IMG/VR virus record: IMGVR_UViG_3300031368_000001
Coordinates: 1 to 64,000 of that record
Length of the DNA stretch: 64,000 bases
Source of the DNA: a virus
Strand: one strand, 5' to 3'
Part shown: one piece after another, positions 26,989 to 35,040 of the stretch
Position numbering within the stretch: the first letter of the stretch is position 1
How the letters are laid out: each line of letters opens with the position of its first letter
Program-made: the position numbers and the translations under genes
The notes under the pieces: model-generated
Database searches by the model: none
What the model saw: the letters and a program-made list of their open reading frames with translations, nothing else
What the model was told of the DNA's origin: nothing

Positions 26989-27126
26989 TTATTTTATGAT
27001 TAATACAGGTATAAATCCATTCCAACCAAATTCATAATAGGGGTATTTTTCATTTAGATCCTCTATGATGTTCCAGCGAGTTTTCAGTGAAAGATATGAT
27101 TCAAGGTAATACCGAATAATGTTCAT
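26989..27126 (-). CDS. small hypothetical protein
   Basis: 45 aa, MNIIRYYLESYLSLKTRWNI to NGFIPVLIIK. It begins two bases after the stop of the next gene upstream. Aromatic-rich, no signal peptide. The ribosome binding site is weak, so translation would depend on coupling. Kept because it fills the gap in the operon and looks protein-like. Confidence 0.4.
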   Translation of the reverse strand: MNIIRYYLESYLSLKTRWNIIEDLNEKYPYYEFGWNGFIPVLIIK

Positions 27127-27128
27127 GG

Positions 27129-27296
27129 TCAAACGTCTGGTATTTTCTCAGGATCTTTCATTATAAATTCTTTTTTGGCTTTATCGTAAGCCTCTTCTAT
27201 TTGCTTTACACTCATCCTACTTCGTTGTGCCTCTTGTAAGGCTAACATCATGAAAAATTTAACCAGCTCTGCGCCAGCCGATGCTATTGTGCTCAT
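27129..27296 (-). CDS. small helical hypothetical protein
   Basis: 55 aa, MSTIASAGAELVKFFMMLAL then RSRMSVKQIEEAYDKAKKEF. The first helix is hydrophobic, the second amphipathic. GAGGT lies about nine bases upstream. It follows the lipoprotein gene in the same direction. Possibly a small membrane-associated protein; no family recognised. Confidence 0.5.
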   Translation of the reverse strand: MSTIASAGAELVKFFMMLALQEAQRSRMSVKQIEEAYDKAKKEFIMKDPEKIPDV

Positions 27297-27339
27297 TACT
27301 GTCTACCTCATTAAATAAATTTTCTCGGTACGTCTTTCC

Positions 27340-27693
27340 CTAATACGTCATCCCTGCTAATTTTTCTAACAGTCCCAGTATCTTATTTTCAAGATCCAGG
27401 TTCTGCAGTCCCCCTTCTACAACTCCCAAATATATGATCATTAATTTATTAGTCTTGATCAGTAATTCTTTTTTTGCTCTAACTATTTTTTTCCCGTCTT
27501 CGGTTAAATCTCTTCTCACTGCCAGCCTCATCGTATCGTCATATTGAGCATTATACATCTCCATAAATGCTAATCCCTTCTCCTGACTACTTCGTTCACT
27601 CCAGGGCTTTATGCCTATCCCAGCACAGCCTACGAGAAAAATGGTTAGAAGCGCTAGTAAGAAAATTCTTAAGAGACTTCTATCCTTTTGCAT
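27340..27693 (-). CDS. small lipoprotein, first gene of the leftward operon
   Basis: 117 aa. Signal peptide with lipobox FLVGC (Cys23), then a charged, mainly helical domain (EDGKKIVRAKKELLIKTNKL, ending LGLLEKLAGMTY). The ribosome binding site is a strong GGAGGAG. It could be an outer-membrane spanin or an exclusion lipoprotein; I see no partner inner-membrane spanin, so I do not name it. Confidence 0.65.
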   Translation of the reverse strand: MQKDRSLLRIFLLALLTIFLVGCAGIGIKPWSERSSQEKGLAFMEMYNAQYDDTMRLAVRRDLTEDGKKIVRAKKELLIKTNKLMIIYLGVVEGGLQNLDLENKILGLLEKLAGMTY

Positions 27694-27731
27694 GATACTC
27701 CTCCTTTTTTTTGTTTATTTCACTCTTCTTT

Positions 27732-27761
27732 ACCCTAAAGAAAAATTTCAATTATTGTCAA
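27732..27761 (-). promoter_or_regulatory. sigma70-like promoter for the leftward operon
   Basis: On the minus strand: TTGACA (perfect -35, 27756-27761), 18-base AT-rich spacer, TAGGGT as a weak -10 (27732-27737). It points at the lipoprotein gene starting at 27693. The -10 is poor, so the call is tentative. Confidence 0.45.
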
Positions 27762-29530
27762 GATTTATTTCTCTCAATAAAAAAATCTCCGTAACTAATT
27801 CTCACTAGCTGCGGAGTCTCTCAATAAAACCCCTCCCCATATATCCCACATCTACCTCTTATCACTTCCTCACGGCACCTCGTACACTCGTAACACGGCA
27901 GACTCTTCCTCATACTTTTCCCTTGTTTCCGTCCTAACATATCCCTCCCCTACAAGAAATATCCTCCCCTACAAGAAAATTCAAGCTCTGCGCACCTTTA
28001 TCACAATCCAAACTTTTGCACAGCCACTACCACCATCTGGGCTGGCGCAGCGACTACCATCAGAATATGGCCACTACCACCATCTAGGCTGGCGCAGCGA
28101 CTATCAAAAAACCTACCCCCTAAGCAGCCACTACTCATGTTAACACCATAACCGTAGCAACCACTGCAAAAATCACGGTCTAATAATTTCTTTACCACTA
28201 CCTAGCGCGCACAAATTACTCTGCGTACAATATCACAAATTACTCTGCGCACACTACCCTAACCAGAAATATTACTTCCCTTGTCTATTGCACTCTCTAC
28301 CCTGTCTATCAGCATATATCTCTCCCTCTACCAGGAATACTACCTTCAGTGCACTCTGTTCCTTGTGCCTGCATTGATCTTCCTTATCCCCACCACCTGG
28401 CTACCACCCCCATCCCCACCACCACTCTCGTTATACATACCACCACTCTCGTTATACATACTTTATTACTAAAACCACGGTGTTGTCTTTGAAAATGGCT
28501 CCAGTTACTGTGCAAACATAAGCTATATATGAGCATCCTGGTTTTTAAAATTTAGGGTATGGGTATTTGGGCGTCAGACCTCTTTTCTAACTCCCGTGAG
28601 TTTTTGCCCTACCATCTATTTCTTACCACTTTACTCGGCGCACCTTCTACCCTGTTCATGCAGCCATGAAAGCCAGGGCTGGCGCGGGTTGTAGAGGGAG
28701 GCTGGTTTGAGGAAGAGGGAGAGGGGAGTCTGTTTTTTCTTTTAACTCATTTTCTCGACAATTCAACTACTTTTTAAACTAGCCTCTTAATAGAGTGATT
28801 TCACTACATTTTTCAGTCCTAAAATATTTCTGGCACTTTTCCGGCCTATAAAAGTCATTCTCAGTAGTCGGTGCCCACTTTTCACTGGCCAGTGCCCTAC
28901 TTCCGGCTGAGTTTCACCTTTTTGCAGTGTTTTAATCGTGAAGCGGCTGGTACAAAGATGAATGTTGATATTCCAAAGGACCTGTACCAGGAATAGAGGC
29001 TTGGATGCTATTGGTACATGGCTGATGTATGAATTAGAAGAGATGAAGAAGACAGGAGTAAGTATAAGCATGAAATTTGTTACATCATTTCGGTAGGTTA
29101 GATAAATAAGTTAAAGTAATCCTTTAGGTATTAAAACCAACGCCATACTCTCATCCTCTCTTTTCTCTCATATCTATGCTTCTCTCATGCCAACTCTTTG
29201 AAAGGTCTATGTATCCTTTTCCTTGTGCAAGTATCAGGTGCAAGTATCAGGTGCAAGTATCAGGTGCAAGTATCAGATGCAAGTATCAGATGCAAGTTCC
29301 CAGGTGCTACAAGCCAGCGCCGAGGTAAATATATATCCTATTACTTCTGCCAGCTCCGAGGAAACAAAGCCAGCCCATAGGTGCTTGCTATTCATGTACT
29401 TCTACCAGCCCTACTTGATGCCGGAGCGAAGCTGTCGCTTCGCTTTAGTCTCAGCCCCGCTCGCTTGCGGCTCGCTGTTTAGTGGATCTTATTCAATGCT
29501 TCAGCCACGAAGGAATTAAGACGCTCCTAG
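27762..29530. other. gene-free divergence region with tandem repeats
   Basis: No reading frame here looks like a real protein. What I see: pyrimidine-rich plus strand at about 27830-28480; a 47-bp repeat, two copies with one mismatch over 33 bases, at 28024-28105 (ccactaccaccatct, then ggctggcgcagcgacta); doubled ~20-bp units at 27940-27980, 28200-28250 and 28425-28465; and a 12-bp perfect palindrome CACTGGCCAGTG near 28890. Near 29430-29455 a hairpin AGCGAAGC/GCTTCGCT leads into the structured block. It lies between the leftward and rightward arms, so promoters or an origin could be here. Confidence 0.5.
29225..29302. repeat. 13-bp tandem repeat, about six copies
   Basis: The unit gtgcaagtatcag repeats without gaps from 29225; copies 5 and 6 start with atg and the last one decays. 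No gene. The period is not a multiple of three. Confidence 0.85.
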
Positions 29531-29936
29531 GGTCGCGGTTAGTAAGCGCTACTAAGCTCGAAAGGACCCGAGCAAAGTATCGCTAACAAAGGGGGTTGTT
29601 CTGCGTCCAAATTAACCAGTCGAAGAAACATGACTGGTCAATTTTCCTTATAGAGCTGTTCTACTAAGTATTAATTATTATTCGCTAACAAAGACAACAA
29701 CGAATAATAACGAATACTAAGTATCACGAACGCTCTATCAACGCCCCTTAGATCCCTTCTGGGTGAGCAACCAAGAGGCTACTCGCCTGGCCACATTATA
29801 CCTAAGTCCCGCCATGTCAAGACCCAAGCCCTTCGAAACGAAGGGTTGAGGCGGCAAGTAAATCGGTTCCTTCCAAAAAAATAAACAACGCATTTTTTCG
29901 GTTCTTTCCAATTTACTTTTGCCTCAAGATCTTGAG
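29531..29936. ncRNA. candidate large structured RNA
   Basis: About 400 bases without a gene are almost filled by well-ordered stems: (a) GTTAG 29538-29542 / CTAAC 29583-29587 enclosing GCTCG/CGAGC; (b) ACCAGTC/GACTGGT 29615-29638; (c) a long hairpin 29651-29737 (TAGAGC/GCTCTA, GTTC/GAAC, a 10-of-11 pair stem, then TTATTATTCG/CGAATAATAA); (d) CTTAG/CTAAG 29747-29806 enclosing the 9-bp CTGGGTGAG/CTCGCCTGG; (e) CCCTTCG-AAA-CGAAGGG 29829-29845; (f) TTGAGGC and AAGTAAAT 29846-29863 pairing with 29911-29927. A 14-bp palindrome CTCAAGATCTTGAG follows. No homology to a known class checked; strand undetermined. It could also be a leader for the gene at 30125. Confidence 0.55.
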
Positions 29937-30124
29937 CATAGCGGTTTAAATTATAACAAACGAGTTGCAGTTATTTGAATACTGACAAAGATGTTTGTGA
30001 GAAGTCCTCTCGGTGGATTGTTAATTAAATTTTATTTTTATTAATTCTTAACATGAATTGCCTAAGGCCCGAAGCTCAAAGCTGGACGGGAGCTACACTG
30101 AGCAGTTCACGAAAGGAGGATGTT

Positions 30125-30277
30125 ATGAGATGTAAGAAATGTGGTTCAAAAAATTTAATCATTGTTAAGTCAGGCCCTCACAATAAACTTGTTTGTGCAG
30201 ATTGCCTGGCGTATCAAAAATTCCTCAGCAAAGCTGAAACTCAAACTTTTGAGCAGCTTCAAAAGAAGGAGTCCTAA
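30125..30277 (+). CDS. small zinc-ribbon protein
   Basis: 50 aa from the ATG at 30125, which has GGAGG upstream; the frame is open to 30053, but that start has no ribosome binding site. Two Cys pairs (RCKKCGSKN and VCADCLAYQ) form a zinc ribbon. First gene of the rightward arm. Likely nucleic-acid binding; target unknown. Confidence 0.65.
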   Translation: MRCKKCGSKNLIIVKSGPHNKLVCADCLAYQKFLSKAETQTFEQLQKKES

Positions 30278-30278
30278 A

Positions 30279-30440
30279 ATGTTTATATATTTCCTTGAAC
30301 AAGTCTGGGCTTATGATCAAAGAATAGACAATGAGACTCACCTTCTTCAACGACATTTCTGGGATCTTTGGCATAACAGCCCCAAATCAATTTATCCTTT
30401 TCCTTGGATGGAAGAAGGAAATGATTGGATTGATTATTAG
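30279..30440 (+). CDS. small hypothetical protein
   Basis: 53 aa, MFIYFLEQVWAYDQRIDNET to EEGNDWIDY. AAGGAG seven bases upstream. Acidic and aromatic. The frame extends upstream but there overlaps the zinc-ribbon gene. No family recognised. Confidence 0.55.
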   Translation: MFIYFLEQVWAYDQRIDNETHLLQRHFWDLWHNSPKSIYPFPWMEEGNDWIDY

Positions 30441-30469
30441 CCTTAAAAAATTATGAAAGGAGCTACATC

Positions 30470-31621
30470 ATGAGAAACGCAGTAGATTTTAAGTACTATG
30501 ATATCACAGCAGAAGATCATTCTGCTAAGAGAGACCTGAGACCTATAGAAAATCTTGAGGATGTAATCAATCCAGGGTTTGATGAAAACGGGACTATTCT
30601 AACTGATCCACTCCCGCCACAGATCCCAAGACTGTCCCAGTCAGACAGGCAAATTTTTGAATCCTGTGCAGTTGCAGGATCTAAGATTCTCTGGCCACAT
30701 CGAAATAATAGCGGTATTCAGAAACATCTCACTGTTCAGTACATTATGAATAAGGCCAAATGCACAGTTCAAGAGGCAAATTATATTGCCGACTCCTGCG
30801 TAGCCCTGGAAGCTACAGCCAAAATAGTTGATAAATTCTGTGAGTGGGCGGTAAAGAAAGGCGCCGATAAGCTAATACAGTACTTATGGAAATTCGTTAT
30901 TGGCATTACTGAAGCTGAAGCCCCTTCAGACAAGCATGAACCATGGGAAGACGAACCGGTCACAGCAGGCGAACCATTGTGGAAAAACTCAATCGACAAG
31001 ATCAGAGGTTACAACGGAATCTGTGAAGATATAGAGATGGAACAAATTGAGGTAAAGCCGAAAGAACCAGGGTTAGCCAAAATCATCGGCGACAAAATCA
31101 TATGGCCAAAATCAAAGCTGGATTTTCTTCCTACATCACTTCCTGTTGAGGAAGACTTAACTGTGATAGAAGAGCCTGAATCTGAAACAGTTCCCAGCGC
31201 CATAGCCTACCACGTACTTGAAGACTTCAACTCAGAAGAAGAAATTCCATGGATCGACAGACAACCTGAATGGTTTATACTCCAGCTCGAAGCTTTACAG
31301 AGTTGTAAAAACCTTGAGCATCTTTCAGAGATGGGTAAAGCAGTCCATGCTATAAACAACTTTAATAGGGACCAGGCAGGAGTTTTCTGGACAGAGTATA
31401 ACTCACGGAAGCATATACTTGAGCCCAAACATCTCGGACTCACAGCTCGCAGCTTCCTCAAAAAGATTATTCAGAGCAACGGCCATATCGGAGCTCTTGG
31501 AGTATTCCTGCATAACGTACAGAGTAACAAGATAAAGGTAACTCCCGAGCCAAGTAAGCATGAGTGGGGAGTTATCTGGAAAACTTATAAGAGAAGAAAG
31601 GAGGTACATGCAAATGCCTAA
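30470..31621 (+). CDS. early phage protein, unknown
   Basis: 383 aa, soluble, acidic middle (about 160-260, many Glu and Pro) between two helical parts. The C-terminal part (AGVFWTEYNSRKHILEPKHL, then KKIIQSNGHIGALGVFLHNV) looks globular and may be a domain of its own. GAAAGGAG precedes the ATG. No family recognised; its large size within a set of tiny genes makes it a candidate for an early takeover protein (inference). Confidence 0.6.
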   Translation: MRNAVDFKYYDITAEDHSAKRDLRPIENLEDVINPGFDENGTILTDPLPPQIPRLSQSDRQIFESCAVAGSKILWPHRNNSGIQKHLTVQYIMNKAKCTVQEANYIADSCVALEATAKIVDKFCEWAVKKGADKLIQYLWKFVIGITEAEAPSDKHEPWEDEPVTAGEPLWKNSIDKIRGYNGICEDIEMEQIEVKPKEPGLAKIIGDKIIWPKSKLDFLPTSLPVEEDLTVIEEPESETVPSAIAYHVLEDFNSEEEIPWIDRQPEWFILQLEALQSCKNLEHLSEMGKAVHAINNFNRDQAGVFWTEYNSRKHILEPKHLGLTARSFLKKIIQSNGHIGALGVFLHNVQSNKIKVTPEPSKHEWGVIWKTYKRRKEVHANA

Positions 31622-31769
31622 AGATGAGTTAACACCAGTAGCAGCCATCAAGAGATTCTTTGAAGCAGAACCACATGGTCGGCGAGTAGACCTTGACGAG
31701 CTTAAAGCCCTGTCCGTAGATGATAGACACGAGCTCGGCAATCTTGCCAAAGAAGAGCTTGCGGCATAA
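31614..31769 (+). CDS. small acidic protein
   Basis: 51 aa from ATG 31614 (MPKDELTPVAAIKRFFEAEP). GGAGG lies nine bases upstream, whereas the ATG at 31608 is too close to it. The sequence RRVDLDELKALSVDDRHELG is helical and resembles small phage proteins of this type found in many genomes. Overlaps the end of the upstream gene by 8 bases and is followed by a terminator. Confidence 0.6.
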   Translation: MPKDELTPVAAIKRFFEAEPHGRRVDLDELKALSVDDRHELGNLAKEELAA

Positions 31770-31776
31770 GCTATAA

Positions 31777-31812
31777 GGGAGAAGGTTGGTAAAATCTTCT
31801 CCCTATTTTTTT
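31777..31812 (+). terminator. Rho-independent terminator
   Basis: Stem GGGAGAAG (31777-31784) / CTTCTCCC (31796-31803), 11-base loop, followed by TATTTTTTT. It closes the first early transcription unit. Confidence 0.85.
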
Positions 31813-31834
31813 GGGCGAGAGGAGGTAATAGTTC

Positions 31835-32038
31835 ATGAGCAAGCAACTATATAGAATTGATCTAAACTGGTATGGCGAGAATCATAGATTTTTTCGGTAT
31901 GCTGTTAGTGAAAAATCCGCCTTAGCGCTAGGCATTGTAGCCCTTGCTCAAAAATTAAGTTTTCCCTGGAGAGTAGTAAATAATTACATCCGAGACGGAT
32001 TTGATCGGTACCGGGTACAGGTTGAAAGGAAAAAATAA
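31835..32038 (+). CDS. small hypothetical protein
   Basis: 67 aa, basic with aromatic residues (MSKQLYRIDLNWYGENHRFF; FPWRVVNNYIRDGFDRYRVQ). GGAGG upstream. Overlaps the next gene by TAATG. Possibly nucleic-acid binding by charge only. Confidence 0.6.
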   Translation: MSKQLYRIDLNWYGENHRFFRYAVSEKSALALGIVALAQKLSFPWRVVNNYIRDGFDRYRVQVERKK

Positions 32039-32229
32039 TGAAAATAGTAAAAGTCGATAATTTTGATAGAGAAAATACATCTGATGTATTGATAGCAAAT
32101 AACGTCCATAATTTTTATGCAGAATATATCGCTGAAGCCCTCAACAAAAAATTTAGCCCAGGAGACCACTCACCAGATTTTTTCAGAGCAGTCGAGAATG
32201 ATTATAAACCGTACAAATTTGAGCCATAA
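32038..32229 (+). CDS. small hypothetical protein
   Basis: 63 aa, MKIVKVDNFDRENTSDVLIA to DYKPYKFEP. Coupled to the previous gene by TAATG. Mixed alpha/beta; looks like a small single-domain protein. A 13-codon frame with its own ribosome binding site follows at 32241, too short to call. Confidence 0.55.
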   Translation: MKIVKVDNFDRENTSDVLIANNVHNFYAEYIAEALNKKFSPGDHSPDFFRAVENDYKPYKFEP

Positions 32230-32366
32230 AGGGAGATGATATGAGTGACAACCCTGAAAAACAAAGTTCAACATCGTCTTAATCCCCTACATGTTTATTG
32301 TAGATTGACACATCTCTGCGGTAAGAAAATCGCGCGAAAGATTTGCATGTTTTATCAGAAACACTT

Positions 32367-32395
32367 TTGGTTTATATTGTATTAGAAAATATATT
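32367..32395 (+). promoter_or_regulatory. possible promoter
   Basis: TTGGTT, 17-base spacer, TATATT, shortly before the gene at 32417 and after a break in the operon. Overlaps a doubled 14-bp unit (atattgtattagaaa). Confidence 0.35.
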
Positions 32396-32416
32396 GTATT
32401 AGAAAAAAAGGTAGTT

Positions 32417-32671
32417 ATGAATAAGATAAAGAGAAAACTCAACAAGCTGGAATATACGAAAAGAACGATGACTGAAATAGAGGACAGAATAAAAATCATG
32501 GTAGCAACAGAAGTAAGAAAAACTCATCCAGATATTAAGTCCCTTGATATTCATTGTCCCTTCCAATGGGAATGTAAAAAAAGTCCTTTCGGTTATTGTG
32601 TCTATGATACCTGGAAAGATTCAGCTATGAACAACTGTATCTACTGCGGTGAACCTTATGAGAGAAAATAG
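32417..32671 (+). CDS. small Cys-rich protein
   Basis: 84 aa. Coiled-coil-like N-terminus (RKLNKLEYTKRTMTEIEDRI), then Cys residues in HCPFQWECKKSPFGYCVYD and NNCIYCGEPYE, likely zinc or metal binding. AAGG before the ATG. Ends in TAGTG with the next gene. Confidence 0.6.
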   Translation: MNKIKRKLNKLEYTKRTMTEIEDRIKIMVATEVRKTHPDIKSLDIHCPFQWECKKSPFGYCVYDTWKDSAMNNCIYCGEPYERK

Positions 32672-32841
32672 TGAAAAACCTATTCTTTAAATACTATTTC
32701 ATTCCAGCTCTAAAACTCTTTTTACATCCACATTATAGAAAACACGGCTTATGGAAAGCTTGCTTGGTGTTTGAAATTAAAAGATTACTAAAAAGGAACA
32801 ACCGTGAAAAAACAAAAATCCTACCCTGTTGTAATTTATGA
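32671..32841 (+). CDS. small basic protein, GTG start
   Basis: 56 aa. The GTG overlaps the previous stop (TAGTG). Sequence: hydrophobic start (KNLFFKYYFIPALKLFL), then Arg/Lys-rich (RKHGLWKACLVFEIKRLLKR). Could be an amphipathic membrane-associated peptide. Overlaps the next gene by 38 bases in another frame, which lowers confidence. Confidence 0.4.
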   Translation: MKNLFFKYYFIPALKLFLHPHYRKHGLWKACLVFEIKRLLKRNNREKTKILPCCNL

Positions 32842-33013
32842 ATGGCCCTGGTCACAGAACTGTATGGACTGTAAATACGGAGAATACATGTATTCAGAAA
32901 CTTATAGTACAAATTGCTACCTATGCCATCTATGCTGTGAAAAAAATGACGGAGAGTATTGTCCGAGAAAGGAGAAAAATAAATATGGCCATGCATACAA
33001 TCATCGAACTTAA
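32804..33013 (+). CDS. small Cys-rich protein, GTG start
   Basis: 69 aa with many Cys: QNCMDCKYGEYMYS, TNCYLCHLCCEKNDGEYCPR. The CxxC pattern suggests one or two zinc sites. GTG start with AAAGGAAC upstream. Overlaps its neighbours at both ends. Confidence 0.55.
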   Translation: MKKQKSYPVVIYEWPWSQNCMDCKYGEYMYSETYSTNCYLCHLCCEKNDGEYCPRKEKNKYGHAYNHRT

Positions 33014-33200
33014 TCATGATCTTTCACACACATGGTTGAATGAAAAATTTGCTTACAATCTATACCATGCTCTTATCGGATCATTCTTTAAAGACAATGT
33101 CGTAGATCAGAATGAGCGGATACTAAGAAACTACGGTATCAAAATCCTAAGCCAGCACCACAGCAGTAGGATATTTGAACTGACAGAAAAGACACCATGA
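32985..33200 (+). CDS. small hypothetical protein
   Basis: 71 aa from ATG 32985 (MAMHTIIELNHDLSHTWLNE), with AAAGGAG upstream; ATG 32991 is an alternative. Overlaps the Cys-rich gene by 29 bases and the next gene by ATGA. Mixed alpha/beta. Not recognised. Confidence 0.55.
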   Translation: MAMHTIIELNHDLSHTWLNEKFAYNLYHALIGSFFKDNVVDQNERILRNYGIKILSQHHSSRIFELTEKTP

Positions 33201-33631
33201 GAAAATATATCTACATCGGCATATTTCTTGCGTGTGTTCTTCCTATAGCCTGGCCAACAAACTGGCCTATAATCTGGCCTGACGGATGGTGGAAATTCAC
33301 CATGCAGCTCCCATCAGGAAAACCCGCAGAAGAACTTATAAAAAGAAAGAGGCCTCTTCCAAAACTTAAACTTGGAGAGGCTATGCTTCACATAGACCCT
33401 TTCGATAGAATGACATTCGGAAAAATTATTCGGATCCAGAGATTCCCGTCGGGGGATAACACATCGAGGGGTAAAACATCGGGGGATAAACCCGAAATTT
33501 TTATCCTTGTTTATTTGAAGAGTGAAAAAAGTATTAAGAAGATCCCAGCCAATCATGGAACCTGGATCAGCATTGAAGAAATTCTAAGAAAGGAATATCT
33601 GGAAAATGAGACTAAGTTAGGTTGGGAGTAA
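33197..33631 (+). CDS. membrane-anchored hypothetical protein
   Basis: 144 aa. The first 24 residues form a membrane segment (YIYIGIFLACVLPIAWP), followed by Trp/Pro-rich NWPIIWPDGWW and a soluble domain with a beta-rich end (FILVYLKSEKSIKKIP). ATGA overlap with the previous gene. A short tandem copy (TSRGKTSGDK) is at about 90-100. Probably faces the periplasm. Confidence 0.55.
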   Translation: MRKYIYIGIFLACVLPIAWPTNWPIIWPDGWWKFTMQLPSGKPAEELIKRKRPLPKLKLGEAMLHIDPFDRMTFGKIIRIQRFPSGDNTSRGKTSGDKPEIFILVYLKSEKSIKKIPANHGTWISIEEILRKEYLENETKLGWE

Positions 33632-33636
33632 ATATT

Positions 33637-33759
33637 ATGAGAAAGATTAAGTACGATATTTTAGTAATTACCTTAGGATCTATTTCAATCAGTTTCGGTC
33701 TTGGTTTGTGTGTCGGTGTAGGAATCTGGCTTATCGCATTAACCATATATTCCAAATAA
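33637..33759 (+). CDS. small membrane protein
   Basis: 40 aa, MRKIKYDILVITLGSISISF then GLGLCVGVGIWLIALTIYSK: one long Gly-rich transmembrane span, with GGGAG upstream. A typical small phage membrane peptide; no named family. Confidence 0.5.
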   Translation: MRKIKYDILVITLGSISISFGLGLCVGVGIWLIALTIYSK

Positions 33760-33781
33760 ATAAGAAAACCCAGAAAGAAAG

Positions 33782-33885
33782 GGATCGTCTCTGTGCTGTC
33801 GTATCCAGAGACGATTCCAACTATGAATTAAACAATACAAAGAGAAAAGGCCATCTCCCTGTGAAGGATACAGGGAGTGATGGCC
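33782..33885 (+). ncRNA. two strong hairpins before the exported OB-like gene
   Basis: Hairpin 1: GGATCGTCTCTG (33782-33793) / CAGAGACGATTCC (33806-33818), one bulge. Hairpin 2: GGCCATCTCCCTGT (33849-33862) / ACAGGGAGTGATGGCC (33870-33885). Neither has a U tract, so they are not plain terminators; a structured leader or RNA is possible. A third small hairpin (AGGTG/CACCT) overlaps the Shine-Dalgarno of the next gene. Confidence 0.5.
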
Positions 33886-33968
33886 AGGAAGAGATAGTGT
33901 ATTCAGGGACCCAGCACTAACCGCCTGGTTACCTTGAAAATCCATAATGGAAAGGAGGTGAACCACCT

Positions 33969-34298
33969 ATGCGGAAGTTCTTAATCGTGCTGAGCATTAT
34001 CTGCATGCTCTTCATCGTAAGCGTCGCCCAAGCAGCTGACGTGGTTATCACGGCAAAGATCCAGAGCGTAACTACTGCCATTGATAAAAATGGCAATCCG
34101 TACGTCCGGTTCATAGTCGATGAAACTCGTAAGATGCAAGGAGTCGAGTACGAGGTAGGAGTAGCAGTAATGGCCTTCAGAGGTACAGTCAAGGAAGCAA
34201 AGACTCTTAAAGACGGAGATGTTCTTAAAGCTATCTGTAGCGAGAAAGAGTATCAAGGTCGGAAGTCTTACACTATCCTGAAGCTGTTGCCTAAGTAA
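33969..34298 (+). CDS. exported small protein, OB-fold-like
   Basis: 109 aa with signal peptide (MRKFLIVLSIICMLFIVSVA, cleavage near AQA). The mature part has five short strands (VVITAKIQSVTTAI, YVRFIVDET, LKAICSEKEYQGRKSYTILK), like an OB or small beta-barrel fold. GGAGG precedes the start, and strong hairpins and a strong terminator frame the gene, so it looks like an independently controlled unit, perhaps highly expressed. It could act in the periplasm on superinfection or the envelope (inference). Confidence 0.65.
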   Translation: MRKFLIVLSIICMLFIVSVAQAADVVITAKIQSVTTAIDKNGNPYVRFIVDETRKMQGVEYEVGVAVMAFRGTVKEAKTLKDGDVLKAICSEKEYQGRKSYTILKLLPK

Positions 34299-34310
34299 GG
34301 CAAACCTGGA

Positions 34311-34371
34311 AGGGGAGATTCGGTCTCAGATCTCTTGATTGAGACAAAGACTGAATCTTCCCTTTTTTTTT
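34311..34371 (+). terminator. strong Rho-independent terminator
   Basis: A 14-bp outer stem (GGGGAGATTCGGTC / GACTGAATCTTCCC, two G-U pairs), extended inside by GTCTC/GAGAC, then TTTTTTTTT. Closes the 33969-34298 gene. Confidence 0.9.
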
Positions 34372-34472
34372 ATGTATTGATAGTTTTTATTAGTTTCAAT
34401 CCTTGTTTTAGTAGACCCCCGCCCTTCACAGGTTTTTTATTATTATAACATAGACAAAAGGAGAAAGCAAGC

Positions 34473-34832
34473 ATGCAACACACACTTGGAAAATTACGAA
34501 TCAATGATATGCCTTTACCAGCCAGAGGGCATATTGAAATCAATGGTGATAAAGTAAGATTAATTATGAAAGACCTTCGCCGAGGTAAACATTACACCAT
34601 GAGTGACTCAATGGCTTCCGATGCCCAGCGCATAGTCGATTGCGTCAACGGCTGTATAGGAATCGAAAATCCGGGAGCGATAATGGAGGCTGTGGAAGCA
34701 TTAAAGTTAGCTGATGGAATAGCCAGCACACTCATGGATGAACTCGTCGGTATCAAGGCTACAAACTGGAGCATCGTTAATGGTGGCCTTGTAAGAATAG
34801 GCAATGCTCTTAAAAATATCCAGAAGGAATAA
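34473..34832 (+). CDS. conserved small phage protein
   Basis: 119 aa. The motif DAQRIVDCVNGCIGIENPGA, then EALKLADG, recurs in small early proteins of many phages; no activity is known to me. Beta-rich N-terminus, helical C-terminus. AAAGGAG upstream. Confidence 0.6.
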   Translation: MQHTLGKLRINDMPLPARGHIEINGDKVRLIMKDLRRGKHYTMSDSMASDAQRIVDCVNGCIGIENPGAIMEAVEALKLADGIASTLMDELVGIKATNWSIVNGGLVRIGNALKNIQKE

Positions 34833-34836
34833 AATC

Positions 34837-35019
34837 ATGATCGACATATACACTAAAGTAATTCTAACTATCATAGGCATAACACTTATCGGTCTTCTAT
34901 TACAGCCGATAATAATGCCTAAACCAAGTATAGCAGATGGAATCGTAGCAGTCGATCTCGTCCGCATCAATGGCTACTATGTTCAGAATCCGCTGGAAGT
35001 GAAGGTGGTGAAAAGATAA
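34837..35019 (+). CDS. small membrane protein
   Basis: 60 aa from ATG 34837; GAAGGA precedes it. Transmembrane span (YTKVILTIIGITLIGLLLQP), then an exposed tail (DLVRINGYYVQNPLEVKVVK). Small membrane proteins of this shape are common in phages. Confidence 0.55.
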   Translation: MIDIYTKVILTIIGITLIGLLLQPIIMPKPSIADGIVAVDLVRINGYYVQNPLEVKVVKR

Positions 35020-35040
35020 TTGTGATAGAGAAGGGTAACC

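Noticed and set aside
28787-29071. 94-codon minus-strand open frame in the divergence region
   Set aside because: No ribosome binding site, sequence not protein-like, and the neighbourhood is repeat-rich and otherwise non-coding. The 65-codon frame at 28001-28198 is rejected for the same reason.
32838-32984. Upstream extension of the gene starting at 32985
   Set aside because: It runs out of frame through the Cys-rich gene; the AAAGGAG just before 32985 marks the true start.
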